The notes under the pieces were generated by a model. That model had not been told where the DNA came from. It saw nothing but the letters and a program-made list of their open reading frames with translations, and made no database searches. From positions 1 to 26,707 of the forward strand of contig JBGAWK010000032.1 of the NCBI GenBank assembly GCA_044227665.1: a stretch of DNA of 26,707 nucleotides, written 5' to 3'. The stretch comes from JBGAWK01 sp044227665 (lineage in GTDB: Bacteria > Bacteroidota > Bacteroidia > Chitinophagales > JADIYW01). The translations under genes and the position numbers were made by a program. Within the stretch, counting starts at the first letter, position 1; each line of letters opens with the position of its first letter. Below are positions 16,718 through 24,512 of the stretch, in pieces.

Positions 16718-17113
16718 TCAGCCATTTATTTTCATAAAATATATAAATAACAGTACCCATCCTGCGATAAAAAACAGCCCGCCTATAGGCGTAATCGGCC
16801 CTAAAATGGGCGTAAAACTTTCGATATGCAAGAGGCTGCGTGTAGCCAGTAGATAAAGAGACCCACTGAAAAGCAGTATGCCTAAAGCAAAGCAATTGCC
16901 CGACCACATCAGCCAGCTATTAGTAGTTTTAGCCATTAGGATGGCTACAGCCATTAAGGCAAACGTATGATAAAAATGATAGCTTACGCCCTTTTCATAG
17001 ATAGCCCTAGAATAATCGTCCAAAAGAGGTTTCAGTCCATGTGCCCCATAAGCACCTAGTATTACTGCCAATGCACCAAAAAGGGCTGCTATCTGTCCAT
17101 ATAATTTATACAT
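16718..17113 (-). CDS. DUF423-family small membrane protein
   Basis: 131 residues with four predicted membrane segments and no soluble domain. The diagnostic N-terminus is present (GALAVILGAYGAHGLKPLL), followed by YEKGVSYHFYHTFALM, GILLFSGSLYLLA and GPITPIGGLFFIAGW. This is the DUF423 (YgdD) family, widespread inner-membrane proteins without an established function. It stands alone between a secreted protein and a membrane-anchored one, all on the same strand. It is 62 bases downstream of the latter and may be transcribed with it. Confidence 0.93.
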   Translation of the reverse strand: MYKLYGQIAALFGALAVILGAYGAHGLKPLLDDYSRAIYEKGVSYHFYHTFALMAVAILMAKTTNSWLMWSGNCFALGILLFSGSLYLLATRSLLHIESFTPILGPITPIGGLFFIAGWVLLFIYFMKING

Positions 17114-17175
17114 GTAGTAAAAATACGTTCATTACCGAAAACTTATTAGATTCGACTATTTTTTTTAGTTAAAAT

Positions 17176-17838
17176 TTACTGCCTTGTGGATTTATTATAT
17201 ATGCGAAAAAAAATTGCAATAAAGGCAATTAATAAGGCTATCCACGGCAACTTTGTCCACCAAATATTCTTGGTGCTGGGCAGGGAATTTACTCTCTCAC
17301 TTGTAGGTGCTATAGCGGATTGCTCAGAAAGTGAGCTTACGGGCTCTATCGTTACTTTTTCGAAGAAAGCTTTTGCCCTCAGGGGGTTGTCGGGGGCTTT
17401 GGTGATATCCCAATAGCTGAGACATACGACTTTTCCCTTATAGATAAAACATATATTTTCTGTTATTAGCGGATTGGATAAGTCCTCCATAGATTTTATC
17501 TTAAAATACCTACATAGCAGGTGCTTGTAACGGTCAGACACGTTATTGAGCAAGAGATTGCCTTGCGCCATGTCTCGGATATATTTGTTCAAAATTTGTG
17601 AATAGTAGGTCGAGTCCAATTCCCTGTCGAAGTGTATGTCTGTTACTGTAGCCAAAAACATTTCTTCCTTAGTAGTATGGCTGATTACATCTGTATTGAC
17701 ACTATCCACGCGGCTTACAGTAGGAGATTCCGGAAAATACACGTTGATGCCTTCGAGGACAGGGTAGGGCATCCACGATTCTTGTGCCAACAGCACGATA
17801 GTGATGGCATGAAAAAATATGACGATAAGTACACGCAT
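17176..17838 (-). CDS. Membrane-anchored periplasmic protein of unknown function
   Basis: 220 residues, not recognised. The start is ATG 17838 (MRVLIVIFFHAITIVLLAQ, a signal peptide). A TTG nine codons earlier would put the ahcY terminator hairpin inside the gene and is rejected. The mature part is mixed alpha/beta with segments GINVYFPESPTV, FLATVTDIHFD and YKGKVVCLSYWD. The latter resemble proteins that handle a lipid or stress-related ligand, but I cannot assign a family. A membrane segment near the C-terminus (about 194-212, LPWIALLIAFIAIFF) precedes a short basic tail (RIYNKSTRQ). The domain therefore sits in the periplasm, held to the inner membrane by its C-terminus. The start codon directly follows the terminator's T-tract. 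Confidence 0.72.
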   Translation of the reverse strand: MRVLIVIFFHAITIVLLAQESWMPYPVLEGINVYFPESPTVSRVDSVNTDVISHTTKEEMFLATVTDIHFDRELDSTYYSQILNKYIRDMAQGNLLLNNVSDRYKHLLCRYFKIKSMEDLSNPLITENICFIYKGKVVCLSYWDITKAPDNPLRAKAFFEKVTIEPVSSLSEQSAIAPTSERVNSLPSTKNIWWTKLPWIALLIAFIAIFFRIYNKSTRQ

Positions 17839-17862
17839 AAAAAAGGGGCTGTTACGCCCCTT
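17839..17862 (-). terminator. Intrinsic terminator of ahcY
   Basis: Read on the minus strand: AAGGGGC, a six-base loop GTAACA, GCCCCTT, then T in a run of six in total (the first two T are part of the stem). It is a 7-bp stem with five G-C pairs, 25 bases after the ahcY stop. The T-run is immediately followed by the ATG of the next gene on the same strand. Confidence 0.85.
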
Positions 17863-17886
17863 CAAATGTAGTATTTTTTTATAAAA

Positions 17887-19212
17887 TCAATATCTGTAGT
17901 ATTCCGGCTTATAGGGTCCTTCTACAGGGATGTTTAGGTATTCACTCTGTGTAGAAGTAAGCTCATCGAGTTCTACACCTATTTTTTTGAGGTGTAAACG
18001 TGCCACTTTTTCGTCCAGATGTTTAGGCAAAGTATATACTTTGTTTTCGTATTTGTCACGGTGCAGCCACAATTCCAGTTGCGCCAAAGTTTGGTTGGTG
18101 AAAGAGTTGGACATCACAAAAGAAGGGTGTCCTGTAGCACAGCCTAGATTTACCAATCTGCCTTCTGCGAGTAGGATGATATCTTTGTCGCCAATAGTAT
18201 ATTTGTCCACCTGAGGTTTGATTTCCACTTTGGTATGTCCATAGTTTTTGTTTAGCCATGCCACATCTATTTCGATGTCGAAGTGTCCTATATTGCTGAC
18301 GATAGTTTTGTCTTTCATTACTTTGAAATGCTCTGCGTTGATGATATCACGGCATCCTGTCGTTGTTACTACGATGTCGGCTTCTTTTACGGCGTCTATC
18401 ATTTTTTTTACTTCGTAGCCTTCCATGGCAGCTTGTAGTGCACATATAGGGTCTATTTCTGTGACGATAACGCGAGCACCGGCACCTCTCAAAGATTCTG
18501 CGGAACCCTTGCCCACATCACCGAATCCGGCAACTACGGCTACTTTTCCTGCTATCATCACGTCAGTAGCGCGGCGTATAGCATCTACGCAGCTCTCTCT
18601 ACAGCCATACTTGTTGTCGAACTTGGATTTAGTAACAGAGTCGTTGATATTGATGGCAGGCATAGGTAAAGTTCCTTTTTCCATACGCTCGTACAGGCGG
18701 TGTACGCCCGTGGTTGTCTCTTCAGATAAGCCTCTGATATGCTGTACAAGTTCGGGATAGCGGTCTAATACCATATTGGTAAGGTCGCCACCGTCATCCA
18801 AAATCATATTCAAAGGGCGATCTTCGCTGCCGAAGAACAGGGTCTGCTCTATACACCAGTCAAACTCTTCTTCGTTCATGCCTTTCCAAGCAAATACGGG
18901 TATTCCGGCAGCAGCGATGGCAGCAGCAGCATGATCCTGCGTAGAGAAGATGTTACAAGAAGACCATTTAACCTCAGCACCTAGATGTATCAATGTTTCT
19001 ATCAGTACGGCAGTTTGTATGGTCATGTGTAAGCATCCTGCGATACGCGCACCTTGCAAGGGCTTGGTGTCGCCATACTCTGTACGCAAGGACATCAATC
19101 CCGGCATTTCTGCTTCGGCAAGCTCTATTTCTTTGCGTCCCCATTCAGCGAGAGACATATCTTTTACCTTGTTTTGTAAGGTAAAGTCTATAGATTTGGC
19201 AATAGTTGACAT
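17887..19212 (-). CDS. ahcY: S-adenosylhomocysteine hydrolase
   Basis: Reversibly splits S-adenosylhomocysteine into adenosine and homocysteine, keeping methylation going. 441 residues from ATG 19212 (MSTIAKSIDFTLQNKVKDMS); a TTG six codons upstream is unlikely because it lies inside the promoter region. The substrate-domain signature SSCNIFSTQDHAAAAIA (about 80-96) is intact. So are the NAD-binding segment VVAGFGDVGKGSAESLRGAG (about 222-241) and the C-terminal KPEYYRY, whose Lys and Tyr close the active site of the neighbouring subunit. The gene is followed by a strong intrinsic terminator. Confidence 0.97.
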   Translation of the reverse strand: MSTIAKSIDFTLQNKVKDMSLAEWGRKEIELAEAEMPGLMSLRTEYGDTKPLQGARIAGCLHMTIQTAVLIETLIHLGAEVKWSSCNIFSTQDHAAAAIAAAGIPVFAWKGMNEEEFDWCIEQTLFFGSEDRPLNMILDDGGDLTNMVLDRYPELVQHIRGLSEETTTGVHRLYERMEKGTLPMPAININDSVTKSKFDNKYGCRESCVDAIRRATDVMIAGKVAVVAGFGDVGKGSAESLRGAGARVIVTEIDPICALQAAMEGYEVKKMIDAVKEADIVVTTTGCRDIINAEHFKVMKDKTIVSNIGHFDIEIDVAWLNKNYGHTKVEIKPQVDKYTIGDKDIILLAEGRLVNLGCATGHPSFVMSNSFTNQTLAQLELWLHRDKYENKVYTLPKHLDEKVARLHLKKIGVELDELTSTQSEYLNIPVEGPYKPEYYRY

Positions 19213-19227
19213 AATAATTATTTTATG

Positions 19228-19235
19228 CAAAATTA
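19228..19235 (-). promoter_or_regulatory. Bacteroidota -7 element upstream of ahcY
   Basis: Minus-strand TAATTTTG, an exact TAnnTTTG match, ends 15 bases before the ahcY ATG within the divergent spacer with the flavodoxin-like gene. No clear -33 TTG at 17-23 bases. Confidence 0.5.
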
Positions 19236-19300
19236 GTGTCTTTTGCGACGCTACGGATTGTCTTATGACAAGAAAATAATACGACCTATCTATAATGCTA

Positions 19301-19308
19301 TATCTTTG
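19301..19308 (+). promoter_or_regulatory. Bacteroidota -7 element five bases before the flavodoxin-like gene
   Basis: TATCTTTG fits TAnnTTTG. Only five bases separate it from the ATG at 19314, so transcription probably starts at or next to the start codon. Confidence 0.5.
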
Positions 19309-19313
19309 GAATT

Positions 19314-19772
19314 ATGAATAAGAATATCTTGCTTGTCTATCATAGCCAGGGTGGCAACACCGAACAGCTGATGCAATATGTAATTGAAGGAGTTGCCAAT
19401 GAGCCCCAAGTAGAATTGCGTGTCAGGCGTGCCTTTGATGCCACTTTTGACGATGTGCTTTGGGCGGATGGTATCTTGGTGGGTACACCTGAATATTTTG
19501 GGACGATGTGTGGTGCGCTGAAGGATTTCTTCGACCGCACCTATGATGATGCCCGCAGCAAGGGGGTAGCATTGCCCTTTGCATTGTTCATCTCCTGTGA
19601 ATCTGATGGGAGTGGTGCCGAGCGCAATGTATTGGCTATAGCCAATGGCTATATGCTCAAGAAATCTATAGACACACTTATTATAAGATCACAGAATACA
19701 CAGTCTTCACAAGCACAGATGCAAGAATTTGGACAAACATTCGCCATGGGCGTAGCTATGGGTATATTTTAA
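19314..19772 (+). CDS. Flavodoxin/WrbA-like flavoprotein
   Basis: 152 residues, close to a single flavodoxin domain. The FMN phosphate-binding loop is HSQGGNTEQL (residues 10-19), with GTPEYFGTMCGALKDFFDRT (about 61-80) as the isoalloxazine loop region. This loop pattern resembles WrbA and NADPH-dependent FMN reductases rather than classical electron-transfer flavodoxins. It is probably a small quinone or flavin reductase, though the substrate is unclear. It is divergent from ahcY and upstream of mltG by 50 bases. The 50-base gap contains a weak AAAGTT...AACTTT inverted repeat that is not a convincing terminator. Confidence 0.85.
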   Translation: MNKNILLVYHSQGGNTEQLMQYVIEGVANEPQVELRVRRAFDATFDDVLWADGILVGTPEYFGTMCGALKDFFDRTYDDARSKGVALPFALFISCESDGSGAERNVLAIANGYMLKKSIDTLIIRSQNTQSSQAQMQEFGQTFAMGVAMGIF

Positions 19773-19822
19773 AGTTATAAAAAACAAAAATCGTAAAACT
19801 TTAAATTATTTACTTTTACTCC

Positions 19823-20827
19823 ATGAAATTTATTAAGTTTTTATTTCTACTTGCAATTATAGGTATAGGCTTGCTGTACTATGTATTTTTTATGCCAAAT
19901 TTTTCTGACAATAATAGTAACGCCGTATATATTCCCACCGGTGCAGATTATGCTCAAATCACGGATTCTTTAATGAAATATGAGATTGTTAAAAATAAAT
20001 TCACTTTCAACTTAGTATCTGAGCTATTGAAATACAAATCCTATATAAAACCCGGAAAGTACAATATAGACGATAAGGCAGGAAATCTCTCTTGGATTCG
20101 CAAAATTCGTAATGGTGTTCAAGACCCTGTACGTGTAACACTCTCAAATGTAGATTCTCCTCAAGAATTGGCGCAACGCCTAGGCAAGAAACTGGAAAAA
20201 GACAGTATAGATTTTATCCCATATTTACTCTCGGAAGATACTAATGCACATCTCAATCCCGACAACAGGTGGGGCATATTTCTCTGTAATACCTACGAGC
20301 TTTATTGGACGACAACGCCAGAAAAAATTATGCAGCGTATGGAGAAGGAATTTGCCAAATATTTTGATGGTGAAAATGGGAAAAGAACACAAGATTTGGG
20401 TCTGTCCCCTATACAGGTCATCATTTTGGCATCTATAGTGCAGAAGGAGACTTACAAAACGGATGAACAGGGTAAGGTTGCTCGTGTATATCTCAATAGA
20501 ATTGAGAAAGGCATACCATTACAGGCGGATCCTACGGTAAAATTCGCCTTGGGCGACCCTGCTATAAAACGAGTGCTGAATCGCGACCTTACTGTAGATT
20601 CCCCGTACAATACTTACAAGTACGGAGGCCTGCCTCCTGGGCCTATATGCCTACCCGAATTGTCCTGCGTACGCGAGGTCTTACATGCCCCCAAGCATAG
20701 CTACATATTTTTCTGTGCATCTCCAGAATTTAATGGCTATCATGTCTTTGCAGAGACTTCATCAGAGCATGAAGCCAATGCTCAATCCTACCGAAAGGCA
20801 CTTAATGAAAGAAAAATATTTAGATAA
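19823..20827 (+). CDS. mltG: Endolytic murein transglycosylase
   Basis: Cuts nascent glycan strands in the periplasm and so helps set their length. The 334-residue protein has one N-terminal membrane anchor (about 4-26), a LysM-like region (about 38-110) and the YceG domain. The catalytic Glu209 lies in ILASIVQKETYK. Other family landmarks are GKVARVYLNRIEKGIPLQAD, then PTVKFALGD, SPYNTYKYGGLPPGPICLPE, and C-terminal PEFNGYHVFAETSSEHEANA. Length matches the family. The YihY gene follows after 19 bases but has its own -7 element in that gap. Confidence 0.95.
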   Translation: MKFIKFLFLLAIIGIGLLYYVFFMPNFSDNNSNAVYIPTGADYAQITDSLMKYEIVKNKFTFNLVSELLKYKSYIKPGKYNIDDKAGNLSWIRKIRNGVQDPVRVTLSNVDSPQELAQRLGKKLEKDSIDFIPYLLSEDTNAHLNPDNRWGIFLCNTYELYWTTTPEKIMQRMEKEFAKYFDGENGKRTQDLGLSPIQVIILASIVQKETYKTDEQGKVARVYLNRIEKGIPLQADPTVKFALGDPAIKRVLNRDLTVDSPYNTYKYGGLPPGPICLPELSCVREVLHAPKHSYIFFCASPEFNGYHVFAETSSEHEANAQSYRKALNERKIFR

Positions 20828-20833
20828 ATAGTA

Positions 20834-20841
20834 TAATTTTG
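20834..20841 (+). promoter_or_regulatory. Bacteroidota -7 element five bases before the YihY gene
   Basis: TAATTTTG fits TAnnTTTG and sits between the mltG stop and the ATG at 20847, leaving five bases. Same spacing as at the flavodoxin-like gene. Confidence 0.45.
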
Positions 20842-20846
20842 TGTGG

Positions 20847-21782
20847 ATGATTCAAAAAATCATACAAAAATACCTGCCTCAGAATTTTGAAGAAAGAATA
20901 CAGCGTTTTAGTATGCCGGGATTCGATGGCATTCCTGTGATAGATGTATTTACGATGTTTCGGGCTGAGGTGAAAAGAGATGCCTTGGGCGTAAGAGCTT
21001 CTTCTATCTCATTTTTCTTCATACTGGCCATGTTTCCTAGTATTATTTTCTTCTTTTCTCTCATTCCCTATATTCCAGTTGCGAATATAGATACTGTAAT
21101 TTTTGACTATCTTCAAAAAGTACTTCCTACGCCTGTCTATTTAGTTTTACAATCTACGATTAGAGATATTATCAGCATTCAGCGTGGGGGGCTTACTTCA
21201 TTCAATTTTATGCTTGCACTTATCTTTTCGTTGAATGGAGTAACTTCCATGATGCAGGTATTCGACAAAATCAACCCGATACATAAGAAAAGGAATTTTT
21301 GGGCAAAACGATGGGCCGCCTTCAAGATAACTATACTCATGAGCATACAGCTCATCGTTGCGATGGCACTCATAGTAATAGGGGAGCAATATATCAAGGA
21401 ACTCTTGAATACAATAGGTATCGAAAATAAATTCGTTGTTACCATCATCATGATTTTAAAGTTCTTGACGCTAGTACTTATATTCCTAAATACCATCGCC
21501 TTAATCTATTATTATGGTCCTTCGGTAAAGGAGCGTTATAAATTCTATTCTCCCGGAGCTACATTTGCTACCCTGCTGATGCTACTGCTATCGTATATCC
21601 TCAAATGGTATTTTGCCTATTTCCATAATTTCAATAAACTTTACGGCTCCTTAGGTATTGTCCTCGTGGTGATGCTTTGGGTGTATTTTAATGCTTTTGT
21701 ATTGCTTTTTGGCTATGAAGTCAATAATAGTATAGCATTGAATAAGCGCCTCAAACAAATGGACTTCGAGGATGATGTGTAA
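20847..21782 (+). CDS. YihY/BrkB (UPF0761) inner-membrane protein
   Basis: 311 residues from ATG 20847; a GTG two codons earlier overlaps the -7 element and is less likely. About six membrane segments fill the protein, starting near residue 50. Typical for the family are LGVRASSISFFFILAMFPSI, the LIFSLNGVTSMMQVFDKI segment, YYYGPSVKERYKFYSPGA and the late FNKLYGSLGIVLVVMLWVYF. Older records call this family 'ribonuclease BN', which is not supported. Its molecular role is unknown. It is probably partly cotranscribed with mltG and converges on the T9SS cargo gene with a 15-base gap. Confidence 0.9.
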   Translation: MIQKIIQKYLPQNFEERIQRFSMPGFDGIPVIDVFTMFRAEVKRDALGVRASSISFFFILAMFPSIIFFFSLIPYIPVANIDTVIFDYLQKVLPTPVYLVLQSTIRDIISIQRGGLTSFNFMLALIFSLNGVTSMMQVFDKINPIHKKRNFWAKRWAAFKITILMSIQLIVAMALIVIGEQYIKELLNTIGIENKFVVTIIMILKFLTLVLIFLNTIALIYYYGPSVKERYKFYSPGATFATLLMLLLSYILKWYFAYFHNFNKLYGSLGIVLVVMLWVYFNAFVLLFGYEVNNSIALNKRLKQMDFEDDV

Positions 21783-21797
21783 AATCTTTATACTTGC

Positions 21798-23048
21798 CTA
21801 GTTTTTTACCACTTTTATAACCTGATATATTTCATTATCCACATTGATTTGCAACAGATAAGTGCCTTGCGCTAATATAGATATATCAAATTGGGTGCTA
21901 CTACTCGCAGATTCGCCTAGTAATTTACGCTGTAAGACTATCTGCCCTTTTGTATTGTACCATATAGCTTCTTTGCTACCTATTAAGTTCTGTATATCCA
22001 ATTGTACATATTGATTGCTAGGGTTGGGAAACAATTTTATACTATTGTCACGTGGGTGGGTTGTGCAACTGTAATGTAATATTGAGGAATATGTGCTATG
22101 TCCGGAATAATCTACTTGTTTTAATCTATAATACGAACTATTGGCTAGTGGTTGTGTATCTGTATAGGCGTACTGCTGTAATGTTGTAGAATTGCCGGTA
22201 TTACTCTCTATGGTTGCAATAGCTTGGAAATTATTGCCATCTGTGGCGCGTTCTATTACAAAGTAATCGTTATTCCATTCACTAGCAGTTTGCCATTTGA
22301 GTTCTGCCTTATTATCAATACAGGCTGCTGTAAAACTAACTAATTCTATAGGCAATGGAAATTGATTGTCCACGAGTACCCACCATGGGTAAAAATTGGG
22401 AGGACTCACCATCAATATATCCACCTGATTTGTACCTGTATTAACCGTGCCTATGGGATTGAGGTCGTTCCAGTCGGATAAGTTTGGATTCCAACGTTGC
22501 GCTTGCAAGAAGCTCTCAATGATGGCATTGGAAGCTACCGTATGCTCTATATCCAAATAGGAAAGCTGCATATTTGTAATCGTGGGACGAGTAGCATATC
22601 CTGTGGCATTCAGCTGATAGAACCTATCTAGTACGTGATTAGAGTTATCGCTACCGTCTATATCGGAATTCATGTGGGTAACGGTGGCAGGCATATACAG
22701 GCTATTCTGCCAAGTGGGCGTACTATATGTAGAAAATATAAAATGCCCACTCCCTACTGCACCACTAGTAGTAAATGATACAGGAAGATACGAGGATGTC
22801 CCTAGTCCAAAGGGTACGATATAGCTGCCTGCCGTGGTGCCAATATTCCATCTTACTCTGTCATTTTCGGTTTCGGAGATGATATGCCCTGAGGTATTAC
22901 GAGTGATGGCATTAGGATTGGGATTGTCCACCACGAGATAAGCACTGTCCTCTATGTTTATTATGCCCCCATTATTTATAACTATGCGTGCCTGTGCGCA
23001 GGCATTTTTTATTGACAACAACAATAGTAAGTGTAGTAGTAGCTTCAT
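21798..23048 (-). CDS. T9SS cargo protein with fibronectin-like and type A sorting domains
   Basis: 416 residues. A signal peptide (residues 1 to about 19, ending ACAQA) is followed by a beta-rich N-terminal region with AITRNTSGHIISETEN and SYIVPFGLG. The segment PLPIELVSFTAACIDNKAEL and then YYRLKQVDYSGHSTYSS (about 233-330) is the fibronectin-III-like domain often placed before the sorting domain. The C-terminus is a type A T9SS sorting domain: KLFPNPSNQYVQLDIQN, YNTKGQIVLQRKL and GTYLLQINVDNEIYQVIKVV. It is thus exported to the cell surface or outside. No catalytic domain is visible, so an adhesin or structural role is more likely than an enzyme. A TAnnTTTG element stands 24 bases before the ATG. 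Confidence 0.92.
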   Translation of the reverse strand: MKLLLHLLLLLSIKNACAQARIVINNGGIINIEDSAYLVVDNPNPNAITRNTSGHIISETENDRVRWNIGTTAGSYIVPFGLGTSSYLPVSFTTSGAVGSGHFIFSTYSTPTWQNSLYMPATVTHMNSDIDGSDNSNHVLDRFYQLNATGYATRPTITNMQLSYLDIEHTVASNAIIESFLQAQRWNPNLSDWNDLNPIGTVNTGTNQVDILMVSPPNFYPWWVLVDNQFPLPIELVSFTAACIDNKAELKWQTASEWNNDYFVIERATDGNNFQAIATIESNTGNSTTLQQYAYTDTQPLANSSYYRLKQVDYSGHSTYSSILHYSCTTHPRDNSIKLFPNPSNQYVQLDIQNLIGSKEAIWYNTKGQIVLQRKLLGESASSSTQFDISILAQGTYLLQINVDNEIYQVIKVVKN

Positions 23049-23072
23049 AACTTTAATTTTTAAAAATCATAT

Positions 23073-23080
23073 CAAATTTA
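23073..23080 (-). promoter_or_regulatory. Bacteroidota -7 element of the T9SS cargo gene
   Basis: Minus-strand TAAATTTG, an exact match to TAnnTTTG, ends 24 bases before the ATG at 23048. A -33 TTG is not evident. Confidence 0.5.
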
Positions 23081-23115
23081 CATATAAATATCTTAAATCT
23101 TGTAATAGATATGTA

Positions 23116-23367
23116 TTATATTGTGATTCTTGCTGCATATATAATGTAAGTTGATGCCACCACAGAGGTGGATTCTTTTTCCTTTGGAATTTTGCAATTA
23201 TTTTTTATTTGATTTTGTAATGTGTAAATGGTATTAGGTACTTGATTTTGGATGCCTTGATATAGTTTTTTATTATTGTAGTATTCTACAAATTTGGCTT
23301 CCATAGAAAGATATTTACCACTACTTTCGAAGATAATCAAGCGTCTATAATCGTTTTTTAGTTTCAT
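23116..23367 (-). CDS. Small hypothetical protein
   Basis: 83 residues from ATG 23367 (an ATG one codon earlier is equally possible). Not recognised. The first half, MKLKNDYRRLIIFESSGKYL and then FVEYYNNKKLYQ, is rich in Lys, Tyr and Asn. The second half contains NTIYTLQNQIKNNCKIPKEK and ends in the hydrophobic YIIYAARITI. There is no signal peptide. It lies 21 bases downstream of a frameshifted coding remnant in the same orientation and may be a fragment of the same decayed locus. The A+T-rich setting makes chance open frames more likely, so that it is a gene is only weakly supported. Confidence 0.3.
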   Translation of the reverse strand: MKLKNDYRRLIIFESSGKYLSMEAKFVEYYNNKKLYQGIQNQVPNTIYTLQNQIKNNCKIPKEKESTSVVASTYIIYAARITI

Positions 23368-23388
23368 CAATGCGCTGTAACTTATTTT

Positions 23389-23538
23389 TTATCTATCATT
23401 TAGCAGGGCATTAACTTGAGCTTGTAAGGCTTCGATTTTTTTGTTGGCTTTCTATTTGCTGTTGCTTCTCCTTTATGGCTTTGTCCAATATCTTTATAAA
23501 TAGTCAGCTATACTCAATTGTTCTACGTATTTTTTCAT
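23389..23538 (-). pseudogene. Frameshifted small coiled-coil gene remnant
   Basis: An ATG at 23538 opens MKKYVEQLSIADYL and then hits TAA. In the next frame the text continues KILDKAIKEKQQQIESQQK. After a run of seven A it returns to the first frame as KKIEALQAQVNALLNDR and stops. The three pieces join into one 50-residue sequence with heptad-like Leu/Ile/Gln spacing, suggesting a coiled coil. Two indels, one in an A-run, break it. It may be a decayed gene or may show sequencing errors; no parent family is recognised. The rest of 23539-23650 holds only A+T-rich sequence with no gene. Confidence 0.45.
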
Positions 23539-23650
23539 AGAAAAATATAAGAAATAATTTGTTATAAAATTATATAATTTATATACATAGTACTGATTAA
23601 CAATATATAGCATATAATTTGTCGTGAAACTATCTTACTTAATTATTTAT

Positions 23651-24169
23651 TTAAAAAGAATACCCTCTAAATTTTGCATTATGTAAAGGATTTAAGTAGG
23701 TATCTGCATTAAATGTTCTATTCCAATGAAAATCAGTATCAATAGATGTTCCACTTTCTACTAAAGTATCTAAATCACAAAGATAAGTACCTCTTATTTC
23801 TAATAAGTTAGTTGAATCACGTACACTTCCATCTAGATTATATACGGTTGCTCTAAACTGAAACTTATAATTTTCTGCTTCTATTATATTGATTACTTGT
23901 AATTTTCCATATCTATTTTCGTTGGTTTTAAATACAAAAACATCACCTTCAGACCATTCAATTCCTTCTGCATTAGTAGCATTGATGGATTCATTACTCA
24001 TAGATGTCTCCACTTGTTTTATATCATCAATATCTATTTCAGTATAGTTTGTAGGTGCAGGATTTACTGGATTCTTTGATTCTTTTTTGCAAGAGAATAA
24101 TGCTGATACAAAAAATAAGCTCACTATTAATTGGCTCCATTTGTTGGTTTGTTGATTTTTTGCTTTCAT
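23651..24169 (-). CDS. Lipoprotein of unknown function (intact copy)
   Basis: 172 residues. The signal sequence reads MKAKNQQTNKWSQLIVSLFF and ends SALFSC, with Cys27 lipidated. Next come a Lys/Pro/Asn linker and an acidic IDIDDIKQVE. A beta-rich domain of about 100 residues follows, with GDVFVFKTNENRYGKLQVIN, FQFRATVYNLDGSV and LLEIRGTYLCDLDT. No family is recognised. It is the last gene of a minus-strand run of unknown membrane-associated proteins. Its 5' end and the spacer before it exist in a second, decayed copy at 25077-25188, so it formed a pair with the membrane-protein gene before that pair was duplicated. No promoter element is visible in the 140-base spacer upstream, consistent with cotranscription. 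Confidence 0.7.
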   Translation of the reverse strand: MKAKNQQTNKWSQLIVSLFFVSALFSCKKESKNPVNPAPTNYTEIDIDDIKQVETSMSNESINATNAEGIEWSEGDVFVFKTNENRYGKLQVINIIEAENYKFQFRATVYNLDGSVRDSTNLLEIRGTYLCDLDTLVESGTSIDTDFHWNRTFNADTYLNPLHNAKFRGYSF

Positions 24170-24512
24170 TTTTTTAATTTTAATCGTTATAAAAAGTTTG
24201 TTTAATAATTAATATTTTATCTTTATCTAATATAGCTTTACGCCTATATTTAGTTAGAATAGCGCATCCTGTTTTTTAAATGTATCTGGCATGTCAATTA
24301 CGCTTGTTATCATAAGTCTTGAATTTTTAGTATCACTAATTCCTTATCATCGTCCACAGTATAACTCAATTTTTTATTAAACTTGGCTGCTAAAAATGCG
24401 GTAATATCAATGAAATCATTTTTCAGAGCAGTTCCTTTATAACTTCTATTCCCTTTAAATTTTGGATATAGTTTTTGTATAAATTCTTGTCCTTTTTTAT
24501 TTTCTATATATT
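24087..24512 (-). repeat. Direct repeat, copy 1 (paralog 3' end + spacer + lipoprotein 5' end)
   Basis: This stretch matches 25111-25530 along its length: the final 70 codons of the membrane-protein gene, the whole spacer (shared words include AATATTTTATCTTTATCTA and TAGAATAGCGCATCCTGTT) and the first about 27 codons of the lipoprotein gene. The offset between copies is 1012 bases in the coding part and 1030 at the lipoprotein end. Edges are approximate. Confidence 0.75.

Noticed and set aside
19773..19822. AAAGTT...AACTTT inverted repeat between the flavodoxin-like gene and mltG
   Set aside because: Six A/T-rich pairs around a 20-base loop would be too weak for an intrinsic terminator.
23155..23175. 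CCACC-ACAGA-GGTGG hairpin followed by T-rich sequence
   Set aside because: Only a 5-bp stem, the T-run starts a few bases late, and it does not lie behind a convincing plus-strand gene.
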